A DNA stretch of 64,000 nucleotides. It comes from Ctenosaura bakeri. Its lineage: Eukaryota; Chordata; Lepidosauria; Squamata; Iguanidae. How positions within the stretch are numbered: the first letter of the stretch is position 1; the number at the start of each line of letters is the position of its first letter. The notes beneath the pieces are model-generated. The model had not been told where the DNA came from, did not search any database, and saw nothing but the letters and a program-made list of their open reading frames with translations. Of this stretch, positions 1 through 11,303 are shown one piece after another. Location: contig CAOLHI010000618.1 of NCBI GenBank assembly GCA_948474755.1, positions 62,001 to 126,000 of the forward strand, written 5' to 3'. The position numbers and the translations under genes are program-made.

Positions 1-1335
1 TGGCTGGGGTTAGACCTTTGCCCAGGAGCCTCCAGCTGCCCTTGTACACCCAGCACAAGGAGGTTTTGGATACCTCCTTTCACAAAGTCTTTAAAAGTAC
101 TCAAACAAGCATAACACAGGAACATTGATGTACGCCTTCAACAGGATTCCAGCAGCATTCCTCTAAATGCTCTTCTCCAAGCTCTGTCAAGAAATACAGT
201 TAATGCTTATAACCTGGGGATTTGTCAAGCTAGTAGAACCAAGTCATTCCAGGAGGGTCATTCACATGTATTTTTCACTAGTAGTATCCAAGACAATAGA
301 CCAACAGTATTACATTTCTAAAATGGGCACCTTATGCATACACAGTTCTAAAGGAAATACACATTTAACAGAATCACTGGCAGATTCAATGCCCCGCTGA
401 GCATTGAAGGACTTCTGTCTGAAACTGGAAAGTTCTGTTTTTTCGGATCCTAACTGGCCCAATTCCTATGTTTACCTAAGCCTTTATATTCGTTTTTGAG
501 GAACAAAGAAATTTGTTATATCTTGTAAGTTTAGAGTTTAGCTTAATTCTTTCTTAAAACACCACACATTGCACTGAGGTAGAATTATGAGGATAATGCT
601 TATATGAGAGTCAAGAACTTAAGAAGTGTGTCTGACAAAGGGGATTGAAATCCATGAAAGCTCATGTTAAATCAGTCTTAATGGTGTTGCTAGAATGCTA
701 CTGCTTTCCCTCTTTTCCTTTTTATGAACTTAGAAGCACACAAGGTAATACACAAACAAATACTGAGTAGTACACAAATTTGCCTGGTGAACTTGCTAGT
801 TGTCATTTATCAGTAAATGCATCTGTCAGTAAAAAACAAAACAAAAACTAGACCATTTTTAGAAGACTGTATTGATGGAACATATCAATATAGGGTTACA
901 AACATAGGGCTTCAAAAATCTAGTGTCAAATGTGGGTTTAAATACATTTTTATATCTTTTATGGTTCAGCAGATGGTGAAGTGATCACTGGTTTTCAGAT
1001 CATACCACTCACTGAACACATCACTGTAAATGTTGCAAAAAATGAAATTGAATTTACATAGTCATTAATGACAAGGAAGAGTTACCACATAGCTGTTCTT
1101 CCCTATCATTCTGCCATGGCAAAGTCCTCTTGTAAATGTGTCCATGCATAGGCAGGTTTGCACTTTAACCATGGTCAGAAGAAGGTCCATTTTGCTGATT
1201 GCTGAGGAGCACTCTGTGTTTGGCTAGGAGACATGATGATCATTGAAATACACCAGGTTCATGGGAAGCAAGCCTTCAATATAATTTTAAAAATGCAATT
1301 CTTTCCCAGTGGAGGTCACTCAGGAACTAAATACT
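1..1335. other. No recognisable gene
   Basis: AT-rich DNA with only short, stop-interrupted frames. I see no splice-flanked exon, RNA gene or clear repeat here. It may hold repeats too old to recognise by eye. Confidence 0.5.
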
Positions 1336-1550
1336 CTAAAGGCACCAGATCCTGTCTGAACTTGGAAGTCAAGTAGGGCCAGCCCTGGTTAGTACTTGGG
1401 TGGGATACCACCAAGGAATACAGGGTGCTGTATGTTATATTTCAGATGAAGGAACTGGCAAAACCACCTCTGAGTATTTCTTGCCTAAGAAAACTCTATG
1501 AAATTCATGGAGCCACCATAAGTCAACAAGCAACTTGAAGGCCCATACAC
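1336..1550 (+). repeat. 5S rRNA-derived SINE with Bov-B-type tail
   Basis: The head at about 1341-1437 follows vertebrate 5S rRNA: a 'gatcctgtctgaacttgg' block, an 'aagtcaagtagggcc' block in the position of the internal A-box region, then 'ggttagtacttgggtggga' and 'ggaatacagggtgctgta'. The body and tail (about 1440-1550) end in 'ccaccataagtcaacaagc' and 'aacttgaaggcccatacac', the tail seen on the Sauria-type SINEs in this window. 5S-headed SINEs are transcribed by RNA polymerase III from the internal 5S promoter and mobilised by a LINE with a matching tail. This is not a functional 5S gene: it has substitutions and no terminator context. Confidence 0.8.
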
Positions 1551-3231
1551 AGATGGAGATCACTTAAAAAGGCAATGTTTTAACTCACCAATGGGAAGAC
1601 AAGGGATCAGAATCCCAAGGATTAATTAACTTCTGTAAGGTGTTTCTTGGAGAAAAAGATGGCACACTTTCATTACAGGATTTTTATGTGAAGGGTTAGA
1701 AATGCCAGTCAAAGCTATATTTTTAATACTCAAATATGCTAGCAGCAAGTATATGTCTTGTAGTGAATTGTCTTCTGGTGTCCTGATAAGTGCATTGTAG
1801 TGCTCGATAAAACATAGAAATAAAAAAAATATGACTTTGGCGTCAGAGAATCTGATCTGATTTTCAATCCTGTTCCCTTTCCTTTCTTTCTTAAAAGTAT
1901 GAGCTCATGTTCTATTATGGACAGAGATGTGGCAGCATCAACAGATTTTCTGCAGGAACATCCATCAAAGGGTCGATATTTATTTTGCACTTCCTACACA
2001 TAACAGATATAGAGCCAATTTGGAACTGCTGCATTGTCAGGAGTAAAGCTTAGGGGAAAACTTAGATCAGACTCCTCTGACCTGGTGCCCTCCAGATTTG
2101 TAAGATCACAACCTCCATCATCCCCAGCTAGCATGAACATTATTGCAACACATCTGGAAGGCATCATGTCAGGACAGTTTGATTTAGATGATATTAAATC
2201 TGTGACTTGAATATTGTTAAAGACTTTTTTTTTTTTGCACTGTGAGACCACATTTATTATCCTATTTTCATTAGCAATTCAATCGGAATAACTGAACAGT
2301 TTAATAGCTACCTGGGAATAGTATGCTGACAACAATTCTGAATAAGTGTTGAATGATTGGAAGTGGGTGAGCATCAGAAGATGAGAGAGTTTACTTGCCC
2401 CATGTGCAAAATCATCTTTTAGTAGCAAAGAGATTGGTTTTAACAGGGGATATGATTTAACATCTTATATCTATATTTAATGTTGGATAATTGGTTGAAA
2501 TAAAACTTACAAGGGCAGAACCCTTTTTAACAAAGAGCAAAGGACCTGTGAAATGATGCAAAGAGGGATGAGGCTTGAACACGTCCCAATTGCTCCCCAA
2601 TATAAGTATTTTGCCTAGTTTTTGAAATGCTCAGAAACTGGAGCTCTGCTCTTTTAATATGCCGTTAGCAACTTTACATCACTGCATCAAGTACAGATTC
2701 TTCGCACATAAACCTCTTAATTCTCATTTCTAATGGAAACTCCATTAGGCATTGCTGCTGATTGCTACAGCTGCTGTGCCAAACAGTGATGAGAAAATGT
2801 ATTCACATTTGAGGTGCAAAGCATGCATTTTTATCCTTTAAAAAATATTATGTGTAACTTGAGACATGATTTCATCTTTCGAGAGTGAGGACAACATTCA
2901 TCCCCACTCAAGGCTTGAAAGACTGTTCCTGAATACTGCAAAAGGGAAGGATCAAAATTTTGAGACATCATACTTTTTAGCAATCACATATAACCTTACA
3001 CATAAGGAATGACAAATGCCATCCTGGACAGGTGTATTATGCTGGTGTAAGTGAGGGATACACCAGTGTAAATACTTTTTCCCATTGTTGTATGAGGAGG
3101 TATCTAGTATCATCTTATGCAGCAATTTTTGACAGAAAATGCAGTGGCTTCAATACTGTGCCAAAGCACAGCTCTGCCTCCGGCTCTCTTGTGCTGCAGT
3201 CAACTTCCTGCTCCCCCTTTCACTAGCCTGT
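1551..3231. other. No recognisable gene
   Basis: Stop-rich, AT-rich sequence. The only part that stands out is 2600-2870, listed separately as a possible conserved non-coding element. A short poly-T run lies near 2227. Confidence 0.45.
2600..2870. promoter_or_regulatory. Possible conserved non-coding element
   Basis: Non-repetitive sequence of balanced composition with TAAT cores ('cttaattctcatttctaatgg'-like region at 2718-2738) and E-box-like 'cagctg'. It lacks microsatellite or transposon features. The call is inference from texture only; there is no alignment behind it. Confidence 0.2.
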
Positions 3232-3391
3232 GGCCATTTCTGCACTAGACTGTTAGAGTGTTATTACTCTAATTTCAACATCCTAGGGAATCCTGCAGTT
3301 TGCAGTTTAGGGAGGGAGCTTGTGGGCCTTGATTCCATAGGACGTTGAAAGTGGAATAATAGCGCTATAACAGTCTAGTGTGGAAATGGCC
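3232..3391. mobile_element. Short Harbinger-like MITE
   Basis: A 160-bp palindromic element. The left end 'ggccatttctgcactagac' matches, with few mismatches, the reverse complement of the right end 'gtctagtgtggaaatggcc'. The right flank is TTA (3392-3394); the left flank has decayed to TGT. The middle carries the 'ggaatcctgcagtttgcag' type core also seen in the copies at 47074, 47655 and 60697. It has no coding capacity. PIF/Harbinger is suggested by the TWA target trinucleotide seen on better-preserved copies. Confidence 0.75.
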
Positions 3392-3394
3392 TTA

Positions 3395-4725
3395 GTCTTA
3401 TGTTGTCTTCAGCCTCCAGGATTATCTGTGTAAATATTCTGGTAGAACTTCAAATGCCACCAGATTTCTATAGGATCTCAGCTCCAGTCCACCTAGTCCT
3501 AAGAGTGGGAAATATGTAATTCTTCAGAGGTTATTGGATTACAACTATAATCATCTTAACTATTGGTTATGATGACTAAGACTGATCTGAACTTCTCAAA
3601 GGCTGCACATTCCTCACCTCTGCCCCAAGGCTTTTGTGCATTTCAGTGGGAGAGAAGACTCCCAGTGCCTTCCTTAGTATATAAACACTCTGGCTTTTGA
3701 TCTTCAGTTTAGCACTGTTGCTACTATGTAGCCTTCTCTGTAATGATTTAATCAACCTCTTTGCTTAAGTCTTTTCTGAGTGTTTTATAGAGCTGCTCAC
3801 TTTTCATGCAATTTGTTACACTCCTTTTATTATAACTCTCAGAGAAAGCTCCATACCAGTGGGATGATATACAAGATTCAGTAAAGACTCAGGAACTTTC
3901 CCACAAGTAAAAATAAATATTTTAATTGCATATACAATATCCTTGGTAAACTTTTACTTCAGAATCCCAGGTGAGTGAGAAGAAATGGCGGTCAATAAAT
4001 AAATGTTTATTATATAAAACCAGATTGCTTAAAAGACAGATAAAGCTTATGAATAATATAATTGTGCATTGAAACACAGATCATGTTTGGTCTAAATAAC
4101 AGTACATCACATGATTCTATTATATTTATATCTTAAATATGCCTTAGAATACCTCTCCCAAAGTGATTAAAAGGCCATCTAGATGAAACCATTGTTACTG
4201 ATGTTAAAACTGGTAGCCACAGGTCTTCTAGTACCATCATCACTTTATAATTTTTAGAAAAAAACCTTGCTCTGGTTTATTGATTATTGGCCATGGAAAT
4301 GGAGAACATCATACTGTCATTCCAAATAGTAGGACAGTATTAATAACTCCCCAACCCACCAATTACCACCTGAAAATGTCCTCCAGGCATCAGAGAGGGC
4401 TGCTTCTGGAGAAGGGGTAAAGATAAACTGAGCTTGAACTTCAGAGCAGTTTGAGCCAGAGCCCAGATGTTCTGAGCTGATAACATCACTGCTCTGAATG
4501 ATCCTATTCCAAAAATTGCTTGCAAACCTATCTAACACTTTCATGATGAGAAAAGTCTGATGGTACTTTACACAGGCATGATCTCATATTCTGCAAGACT
4601 GACAAGTTTATGATGAATATTTGCAAAGATAGTAGCAGGCAAATAGCAAAACTGGGTGCATCAAAGAGATAGTTGGTAGATTATACATCTCATGAATATC
4701 AACTGCAATGCTCATCCTCTTACAG
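3395..4725. other. No recognisable gene
   Basis: AT-rich, stop-rich DNA. Two overlapping minus-strand frames of 75 and 61 codons near 4317-4544 have no recognisable domain and no supporting context. Confidence 0.5.
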
Positions 4726-4728
4726 TAA

Positions 4729-5173
4729 GGTCCTTTCCACACGGGCCTATTAAAACAGTGCAGAGCGACCTCCAATGGAGGTCTTCTGCACCGTGGAGTG
4801 GACTGGGGTGGACTACTTTTCGTAGTTCCGCACCTCAGTCTGCTCCAAAGTGACCGGAACTGGTCACGCAGCGTGCTTTTTAAAAACCTCTTTCGAGAGG
4901 TTTTTAAAAAGTACGGAACGCGCTACCTCGTGTCGCTCCGTCCCTGCGCTCCGGTGTGCGTGCCTACAGATCTGCCGGGGGCGGGCTTTCAGCTGGCGAG
5001 CTTCTCTGGTTGGTGGAGAGCCTCCCCCAACTGGAAGCCGCCATTTTGGACGTCGGAGCAGTGCAGAGTGACGAGCTCGCACTGCTCCTCATCCCGACGG
5101 ACCCAAACGGACCCACCAAAAAGCCGGTGAGTAGCGGCAGGGAATGTTTCCCTCGCCGCTTGCGGAAAGGGCC
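4729..5173 (+). mobile_element. Long Harbinger-like MITE, subfamily B
   Basis: A 445-bp element with ends 'ggtcctttccacac' and 'gcggaaagggcc' as imperfect terminal inverted repeats. Flanks are TAA (4726-4728) and AAA (5174-5176), a TWA-type duplication with one change. The interior is GC- and CpG-rich against AT-rich surroundings. It contains a 19-bp hairpin at 4873-4914 and, 46 bp from the right end, a GTGAGT donor-like site (5127-5132). Open frames of 72-110 codons in several frames are by-products of GC content. No transposase is present, so it is non-autonomous. Confidence 0.8.
4873..4914. repeat. Hairpin inside Harbinger-like MITE
   Basis: A 19-nt arm (4873-4891) pairs with 4896-4914 around a 4-nt TTCG loop; all pairs are Watson-Crick except one G.T. 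The equivalent palindrome in the copy at 35609 lies at 35881-35918 with a different sequence that still pairs. Confidence 0.85.
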
Positions 5174-6766
5174 AAACATTCCTTCATTGCAGACAGATCT
5201 CCCAATATACTCTTGATATTGAGGATATTCTCCAGTTTTGGTCTTCAGCCCTGCTTTGCTCATAAAGTTGTAAATCCATTGCAGTATTCATATGTATAAA
5301 CCTATACACGTCTGTGGTTATTTTTTAAAAATGGAAAAAAGAAACAAGATGGATGAAATGAACATCTGAAGACTTTAGGACAGTGTCTATACACACTTAC
5401 TAGCCAGTAATCCCCACTGAATTCAGTGGGACTTCTGAGTATGCACACCTAGGACTGTGCTGTAAACAGACATGGAGGATTTGGTGGCTTATGAGCAATT
5501 TCACAGTACATGGCAGGCTGCTAGCATTCTGGATGCAAAAAGTCAAGCATACTTTCTTAGGCTAATTGTGCAGAAAAAGAGCACAGCACTGCAATTTTAT
5601 CTGCATAATGGGCTGATTGTGCAGGAGAGCTAATACTAGCTGACTGGAGATGTTCTGACTATGTCTACTCCCTCTGTTTTTATTATCAGCAAAACTTTAA
5701 TCATGGGTTACAAAACCAACCACCACTTGTGTACATTTACAATGCAATAATTTCCCTTTCTCTCTCTGCAATCTTCGCCCTGTATGTTCAGGGAGAGGTA
5801 CTGATTCTTTGAAGAAATTATAACTGCACTTGTTCCCATGTAAACATATAGAGCAGGCTATCACAACACCCAGGACAAATCCATTCAATTATTTGTGTTG
5901 TAGTGAACAACACAAAGTTAGATTGGAAACACAACAAAATTAGCATAGGGTGATTGCTGGTGCTTACAGGAACAAAAGAAGGAGAAGTTGGATGGATGGC
6001 TTGAATACATTTTGATTCACCTTTCTAAGTAAGCATGGAATAAGGTGTTTTCTCTTAGAAGGATTAGGTCTTTCAAAAACAATCTGGTAGATTTTTTTTA
6101 AAAAGTACATCCTAGCAGCTTCATGAATTTAGAGTAATCTTCTGCAGTCTTTGGGTGTATCTCTTGGAGAAGGGGGAAAAAAATGATTGTGAGAGTCTTT
6201 AAAATGTTGAGGATTGAATGTGCTGTGATAAGAGTTGAGAAAAGGGTCTTTGAGATACAATTGGAAGAGGACGAGTAAATAAGGTGTTCTTAAAGCTTTT
6301 TTGTGCTACTGCTGATTGAAAACCAATGTTGTAACCCAATCATCAGACGAGCCAATAACTTGGCTTCTGAGATTACAGAAGTTTGGAACTGACAGGTAAT
6401 GTGAATCATCTAGTTAATCAGTTTGGCCAGCAATCTGTGTGTAACTCTCTTATCAGCATTAACAAAGACCAGTCGTTGTTTTTAAACAGGTCTTTGAGAA
6501 ATGTCAGACTTGATCCTTTTAAAAAGCCACCTTTGGGAGCTTTTAAGTATTTTTACAGAATGACACATATGCTATTCCTATAAATTTACAAGGAGAAGGG
6601 GCATTCATTTTAGAAGTTTAATATGAAATATGGTTCAAGGCTAAGAAAGTGATATTAGACAAAATATTACCTGATTTTTGTGTGTGTTTTCTCAGTATGC
6701 AAAAAGATCTTATGCTGGGATTTTTGTTTTTTAGAAATGCCCTGCAAGCCACCCTGTGATGGAAAT
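5174..6766. other. No recognisable gene
   Basis: Stop-rich DNA, a few poly-T/poly-A runs, no domain-bearing frame and no clear repeat. Confidence 0.5.
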
Positions 6767-7245
6767 TTGTTTGTTTGTTTGTTTGTTTATTGTATTTGTA
6801 GCCTGCCTTTCTCCCAGAATTGGGACCCAAGGTGGCTTTCAACAATAAATACACATTAAAACATGTTAAAAACATTACACACATTAAATACATTAAAAAT
6901 AATTACAACAGTTAAAAAATTAAAAGGATATAAAATCATAAAAACACTTAAAATGATATTCCAATTGCAGCAAGTTAATAAATAAATCTACCCGGCTTAT
7001 GTAAAAGCCTGTTTGAAAAGAGGAAAACAGAAAGGGGGCCAGCCTAGCCTCCTGTGGAAGAGCGTTCCACAGGGTGGGAGCAACCATTGAGAAGGTTCTC
7101 TCCCATTCCCTCACCAAGTGAGCCTGGGATGGTGGTGGGACAGAAAGAAAGCCTTCCCCAGCAGATCTTAAGATTCTAGCTGGTTTGTACAGGGAGATAT
7201 GGTCTTTCAAGATAGCCTGGAAATCACAATGTGACAAGGCTATCT
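6767..7245 (-). mobile_element. L2-type LINE, 3' end
   Basis: Read on the minus strand, this is the last part of an L2/CR1-clade LINE: the end of the reverse transcriptase ORF (listed separately), then an A-rich 3' untranslated region ending in a tandem TTTG/CAAA repeat at 6767-6790. It is 5'-truncated, as most LINE copies are. Confidence 0.8.
6920..7237 (-). pseudogene. L2 LINE ORF2 C-terminal fragment
   Basis: The translation contains 'MVAPTLWNALPQEARLAPF', the C-terminal motif typical of L2-type reverse transcriptase ORFs (also seen as VAAPKLWNSLP-like in other vertebrates). It follows a conserved 'LSVPPPSQAHLV' segment. Only the extreme C-terminus after the catalytic domain remains, so it cannot be functional. 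The downstream part after about residue 70 is no longer in the family frame. Confidence 0.75.
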
Positions 7246-8437
7246 TCCCATTTATTCGTTTTGTTCAACTATGTTCAATTCTGCTTGGAGCATCTAACTC
7301 TTCCACTATTGGTAAGGGGTTAAACAGTTTATGATGGAGGAAATGCTTTGAATTTGTCCAATCCCAAGTTCATTCCCCAGTATCTCCTATTAAACAGATC
7401 TCAGGTCTGGGAAATATATCACTTGAGACCTTGAGAGCAACTGCCATTTGAGAAGACAATATGGAGCTACTCAAATCTTTATGTATTGAGTATATTACTT
7501 TACAGAATAGTTAATTTTCAGCAGTGTTGCAGCGGTGCAACTATTCTCCAGCTTGGTATCCCAAATTATCTAGTTATCTGAAGGGCATGTTGAAACATCT
7601 ATCATGGTGTTTTGAGATCCTTGGACTCAAAAGATAGAGTTAGTCTTTGTGGCAAAATCAATTTGAAAGATGTAACTGGATAATTTCTAATGACATATTT
7701 TTGCAAAATATACTTCTAGATGAGTATTTTTTTGATTCAGCTTGGATAGTTGTTTTTTTTTAAAAATCTTTCCCAGTAGGAATGTTTGTACATAGTTTGT
7801 AGTTCATTAAGTTTTTTTAGGCAAGTACCCAGGGACATAAAGAGTCCATCAAGCTGCCATAAAATTTCTTCATGGTGACATAATTGGCAGATTGTATGAG
7901 CTGGCTAGAGCTGGCTTAGCTTCATCCTAGAGATTATATTTAGCACCAGCAAAAGCTTGAGGTTCAGCAATGTGCCATTGCTGTGAATATAAGAACTATA
8001 CCTTCTCTCAGCTTCTAGTCCAGTTTGGTTCTAGCTTGAGTGTTTATCTCACTGTTTAGGCAATCAGAACAGGTTACTGATTTTGCTGTCTGTGGTCTTG
8101 TTCAGCTGTCTAGGAGATTTCTTGACGTAAGATTTGGTGCTACAGGTTTTAAGGACTGGCAACAGCAAAGCTGAGATGCATTGATGGATGACTCAGGCCT
8201 TTACAGACACCATGTCAAGCACGAGGCTGTCCCAACATTTCATCAGTTTAATCCATGCAGCAAAATACTGTCTTGATTTTCTCAGCTGGGCTAAGCAGTG
8301 GGCCGTTATATGGTATAAACCCTTTGCCAAGGTCAACCTCAGTGTGGAAAAACAGCAAAGTCAAATACATACATACACACAACTGCTTCTGCTGCTAACA
8401 GCTCTGACAGCTGTGTTGACTGATAGGTAGTAAAATA
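7246..8437. other. No recognisable gene
   Basis: AT-rich and stop-rich DNA with nothing recognised. Confidence 0.5.
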
Positions 8438-8613
8438 GCCAGTGTGGTGTAGGAACCAGCATGGTGTAGTAGTCTGAGTGTTAGACTACAGCCCTGGAGA
8501 TCAGGGTTCAGTTCCCTGCTCAGCCATAAAAACCCACTGGGTTACCTTCGGCATGTTACATAGTGCCCAGAAAACCATGTGATAGGTTTGCCTTACACAA
8601 CAAAAACAACAAG
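8438..8613 (+). repeat. Sauria-type tRNA-derived SINE, tail missing
   Basis: The tRNA-like head has an A-box-like 'tggtgtagtagtctgagtg' and a B box 'ggttcagttcc' (8505-8515), followed by the family body ('aaacccactgggttacctt'). It stops at 'taggtttgcctta' and jumps to 'cacaacaaaaacaac', so the usual Bov-B-like tail segment is absent. Most other copies in the window are on the minus strand. Confidence 0.8.
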
Positions 8614-9299
8614 TAAAGTAGCAGCCACATTCTGCACTACCTCATAATACAGATCCCCCTTTATCTGCTGAAGAATAGAACTAAGCATGCTGTGAGTTTC
8701 AAGTTACCTGTGCAGAGATGACTTTATTATTAGCAATGTGTCCCAGCATGTAAGGAGTCGGAAACTTGTTCAGTTTAAAGAACTAAATAGGAGATTAGCA
8801 ATGTTTACACAAATATAGCCATGACCTTGATCTGAAGTCATCAGGTACTGAACTAAGGGCAATAAATGATTGCAGGTTAAATGCTTTCACTGTTTTTTGA
8901 CCTCCAAGTCTCTAATGTTGACTTTTTGAAATAAATTATAGCTCCTCAATAGGTATGACTGACCTTGGGCATGGTTACATATTATTCAGCACTTACCATA
9001 TCCGAGGTAATCAGGTGAATCTATGCATCGTTGGTTTATATTTTCATTAAACAACCTCAGTAATTAAAAACAAACAAAACAGGATACTAAAATCAAACTT
9101 TCATGTGTTGGAGGACATAGAGTAAAGGGCACCTAGCTTATGCCCTGCAGAACAGCTGGAGTATGAAGATCGAAATCTAGTGATATTCCTACCCAAGCAT
9201 CTCTGATACATCTTTGTGGAAATTTTCCTACTAAGGAATAACCTAGGAAGTATATTTACCATCCTGATGCTAGACTATGTGATGTTAGTATTGAATATT

Positions 9300-9580
9300 G
9301 GAGTAATTATTGTATTGTATTTTATTTATGTCCTGTCTTTTGCTTCAGTTAGTTAACAGCCAAAGTCCTATCTAAATAATAAAGTCTTTGCCTGTCAGCA
9401 GAAAGAGAATAGAGAAGGGGCCAATTGAGCACCCCACGGGAGGGAATTCCATAGCCCAGGAGCTATGGAAGGTCCTTTCCTCTGTCCTCACCAGAGGGGC
9501 CTGTGATAGGGCTGACAGAAAGCCGTGTTCCAAAGATCTTAAAACTTGGGCGAGCTCATATAGAAAGATACAGTATTTTT
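9300..9580 (-). mobile_element. L2-type LINE 3' fragment
   Basis: The plus strand reads 'gggagggaattccatagcc' then 'aaggtcctttcctctgtcc', the reverse complement of the LWN-A-LP region of L2 ORF2. It is the same family as 6767-7245 but more diverged, with no usable frame. The 3' end is near 'tattttatttatgtcctg' at 9310-9330. Confidence 0.6.
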
Positions 9581-10774
9581 TACTAGTTTTATTTAGTCCA
9601 GAGCAATGTTTTGAGTTTCAAGGACAAGGAAAATTCATCATAGCCCAACTTTGTGTGCTATACTAGCTGACAGTTTTTTAGAGCATCTGGTGAGAAGGTG
9701 CTAAAGTCTAGGCGATAGAGAAGCCCACAAGCCTGAGAATGATGGGGCTTAAAGTAGCATAGGCTAGCATAAAGGAATCAAAAGTGGGCTTCTGCAGAGT
9801 TTCCCCCAGTGCCTTTTGAGTGACTAGCCTGCTTTGTTATTAACAGAGGCACCTGGAAATTAGTATATCAGCCTTGAAAAGGCACAGCTTCACCTGGGAG
9901 ACATAGAGACATGGAATGTATATTACTGGTAACAGATAGCACTGCTAGCCTTCCAGGGTACAGAAATGTAAGCAGGCCCCACTTTGAATAAACAACAGAT
10001 AGGTGCTAAGAGTCTGATATATTGGGGACAGAGTGAGGTTCAGTTTTATTGATTGAGCACTCAGTGTTGCTGACTCCATGGTTGTGTAGTTAAGGTATAT
10101 ACGCTGCATTCACGTGAATCATGTCTTGAATCATGGAATGAATCAGTCAGATAATACTTCCATTGGGCCAAATGTGTTACCAGGTGTTGCAATCTCCTCT
10201 GCGTGTAGTTAATAACTGACTCAATAATGTAAAGGGCTTAATATCTGTTTTGACATGTCTTATTTTTAAAGAATAATTCTTGTCAAGGGAACATGAAGCC
10301 ATAATGGGGTGCTCATTCACTCATATGACTGAAGAAGATGAATATTCAGCGAAAACTCTGATGATGTCCTGGTTGATATGCCCAGGCTAAAATTATAGCT
10401 GTTGGTTTCAGTTCTCAATGTTAGACTAAACTTGAAGTGAGCTATCTGGAGTGCTGAATTTTATCCTCAAAATAGGTTCAGCACCTTTGATGGCTCCTGG
10501 AATGAAACACAGAGTTGGATTCATCTTCATAGCACACAATGGGCAGAGTTGGTACAATGAAGAAAATCTGAACCATGTGGCAGAGGGGGAGCATTTGAAG
10601 CGTGTAAGATATAGGGCATTTCCAGGAGTGGTAGAGGAATGAGAAATTAGGAATTAAAAGAGCCTGGGAAGACTGCTGGAGGTTATGTATAAGTGCAACA
10701 TCTAGGTAATGAATAACCAGTTAGCAAATGCATAAATAAATATAAGGTCACAGTTATTGCTTGGATATTGACTA
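9581..10774. other. No recognisable gene
   Basis: Nothing recognised. A 63-codon frame at 10451-10642 has no domain features. Confidence 0.45.
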
Positions 10775-11303
10775 GTGTTGTTACATGCCTTCAAGTTGTT
10801 TCCAACTTAAGGTGACCCTAAGGGGAACCTATGAAGAGGCTCTTTGGTAAGATTTGTTCAGAGGGGATTTGCCATTGTCGTCTTCTGGGATGAGAGAATG
10901 TGGCTTGCCCAAGGTCACCCGGTGGGTTTCCATGGATGATCAGGGATTGAACCCTGGTCTAGCACTCAAGCCACTATACCAGAGCTTTCCAAACTTTTCA
11001 TGTTGGTGACACACTTTTTAGACATGCATCATTTCATGACACAGTAATTCAGTTTTACTAGGAAACTAAAGGTTAAACTAACCCCTTATAAGAGATACTG
11101 ACACATACATAAATTGTAATAACAAAATGTATGGGGAAACAACATATCTCATGAAAACCTTTCATATATTTTTAAAAATATATGATTTATAAATAATAAC
11201 ATACCTTTCCAGGATTGTAGGTGACACACCTACACACGTCAGGCAACACACTAATGTGTCACAGCACACGGTTTGGAAGCCCTGCACTATACCATGCTGG
11301 CTG
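10775..11303 (-). repeat. Sauria-type SINE split by a hAT element
   Basis: On the plus strand the SINE is read backwards: Bov-B-like tail ('gccttcaagttgtttccaac'), body ('gcccaaggtcaccc'), B-box complement ('ggattgaaccctgg') and the start of the tRNA head. It is interrupted after 10979 and resumes with 'catgctggct' at 11293. The insert is the hAT element at 10980-11284. Confidence 0.85.
10980..11284. mobile_element. hAT-type non-autonomous element
   Basis: A 305-bp insert with terminal inverted repeats 'cagagctttccaaac' and 'gtttggaagccctg', flanked by an identical 8-bp duplication CACTATAC (10972-10979 and 11285-11292). Eight-base duplications and CAGNG termini are the hAT signature. The duplicated bases are part of the host SINE, so the insertion site is unambiguous. 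The interior is AT-rich and non-coding. Confidence 0.9.

Noticed and set aside
1341..1437. Functional 5S rRNA gene
   Set aside because: It has multiple substitutions and is joined directly to a SINE body and tail.
8454..8525. tRNA gene
   Set aside because: A and B boxes are present but the cloverleaf is not maintained and the sequence continues into the SINE body.
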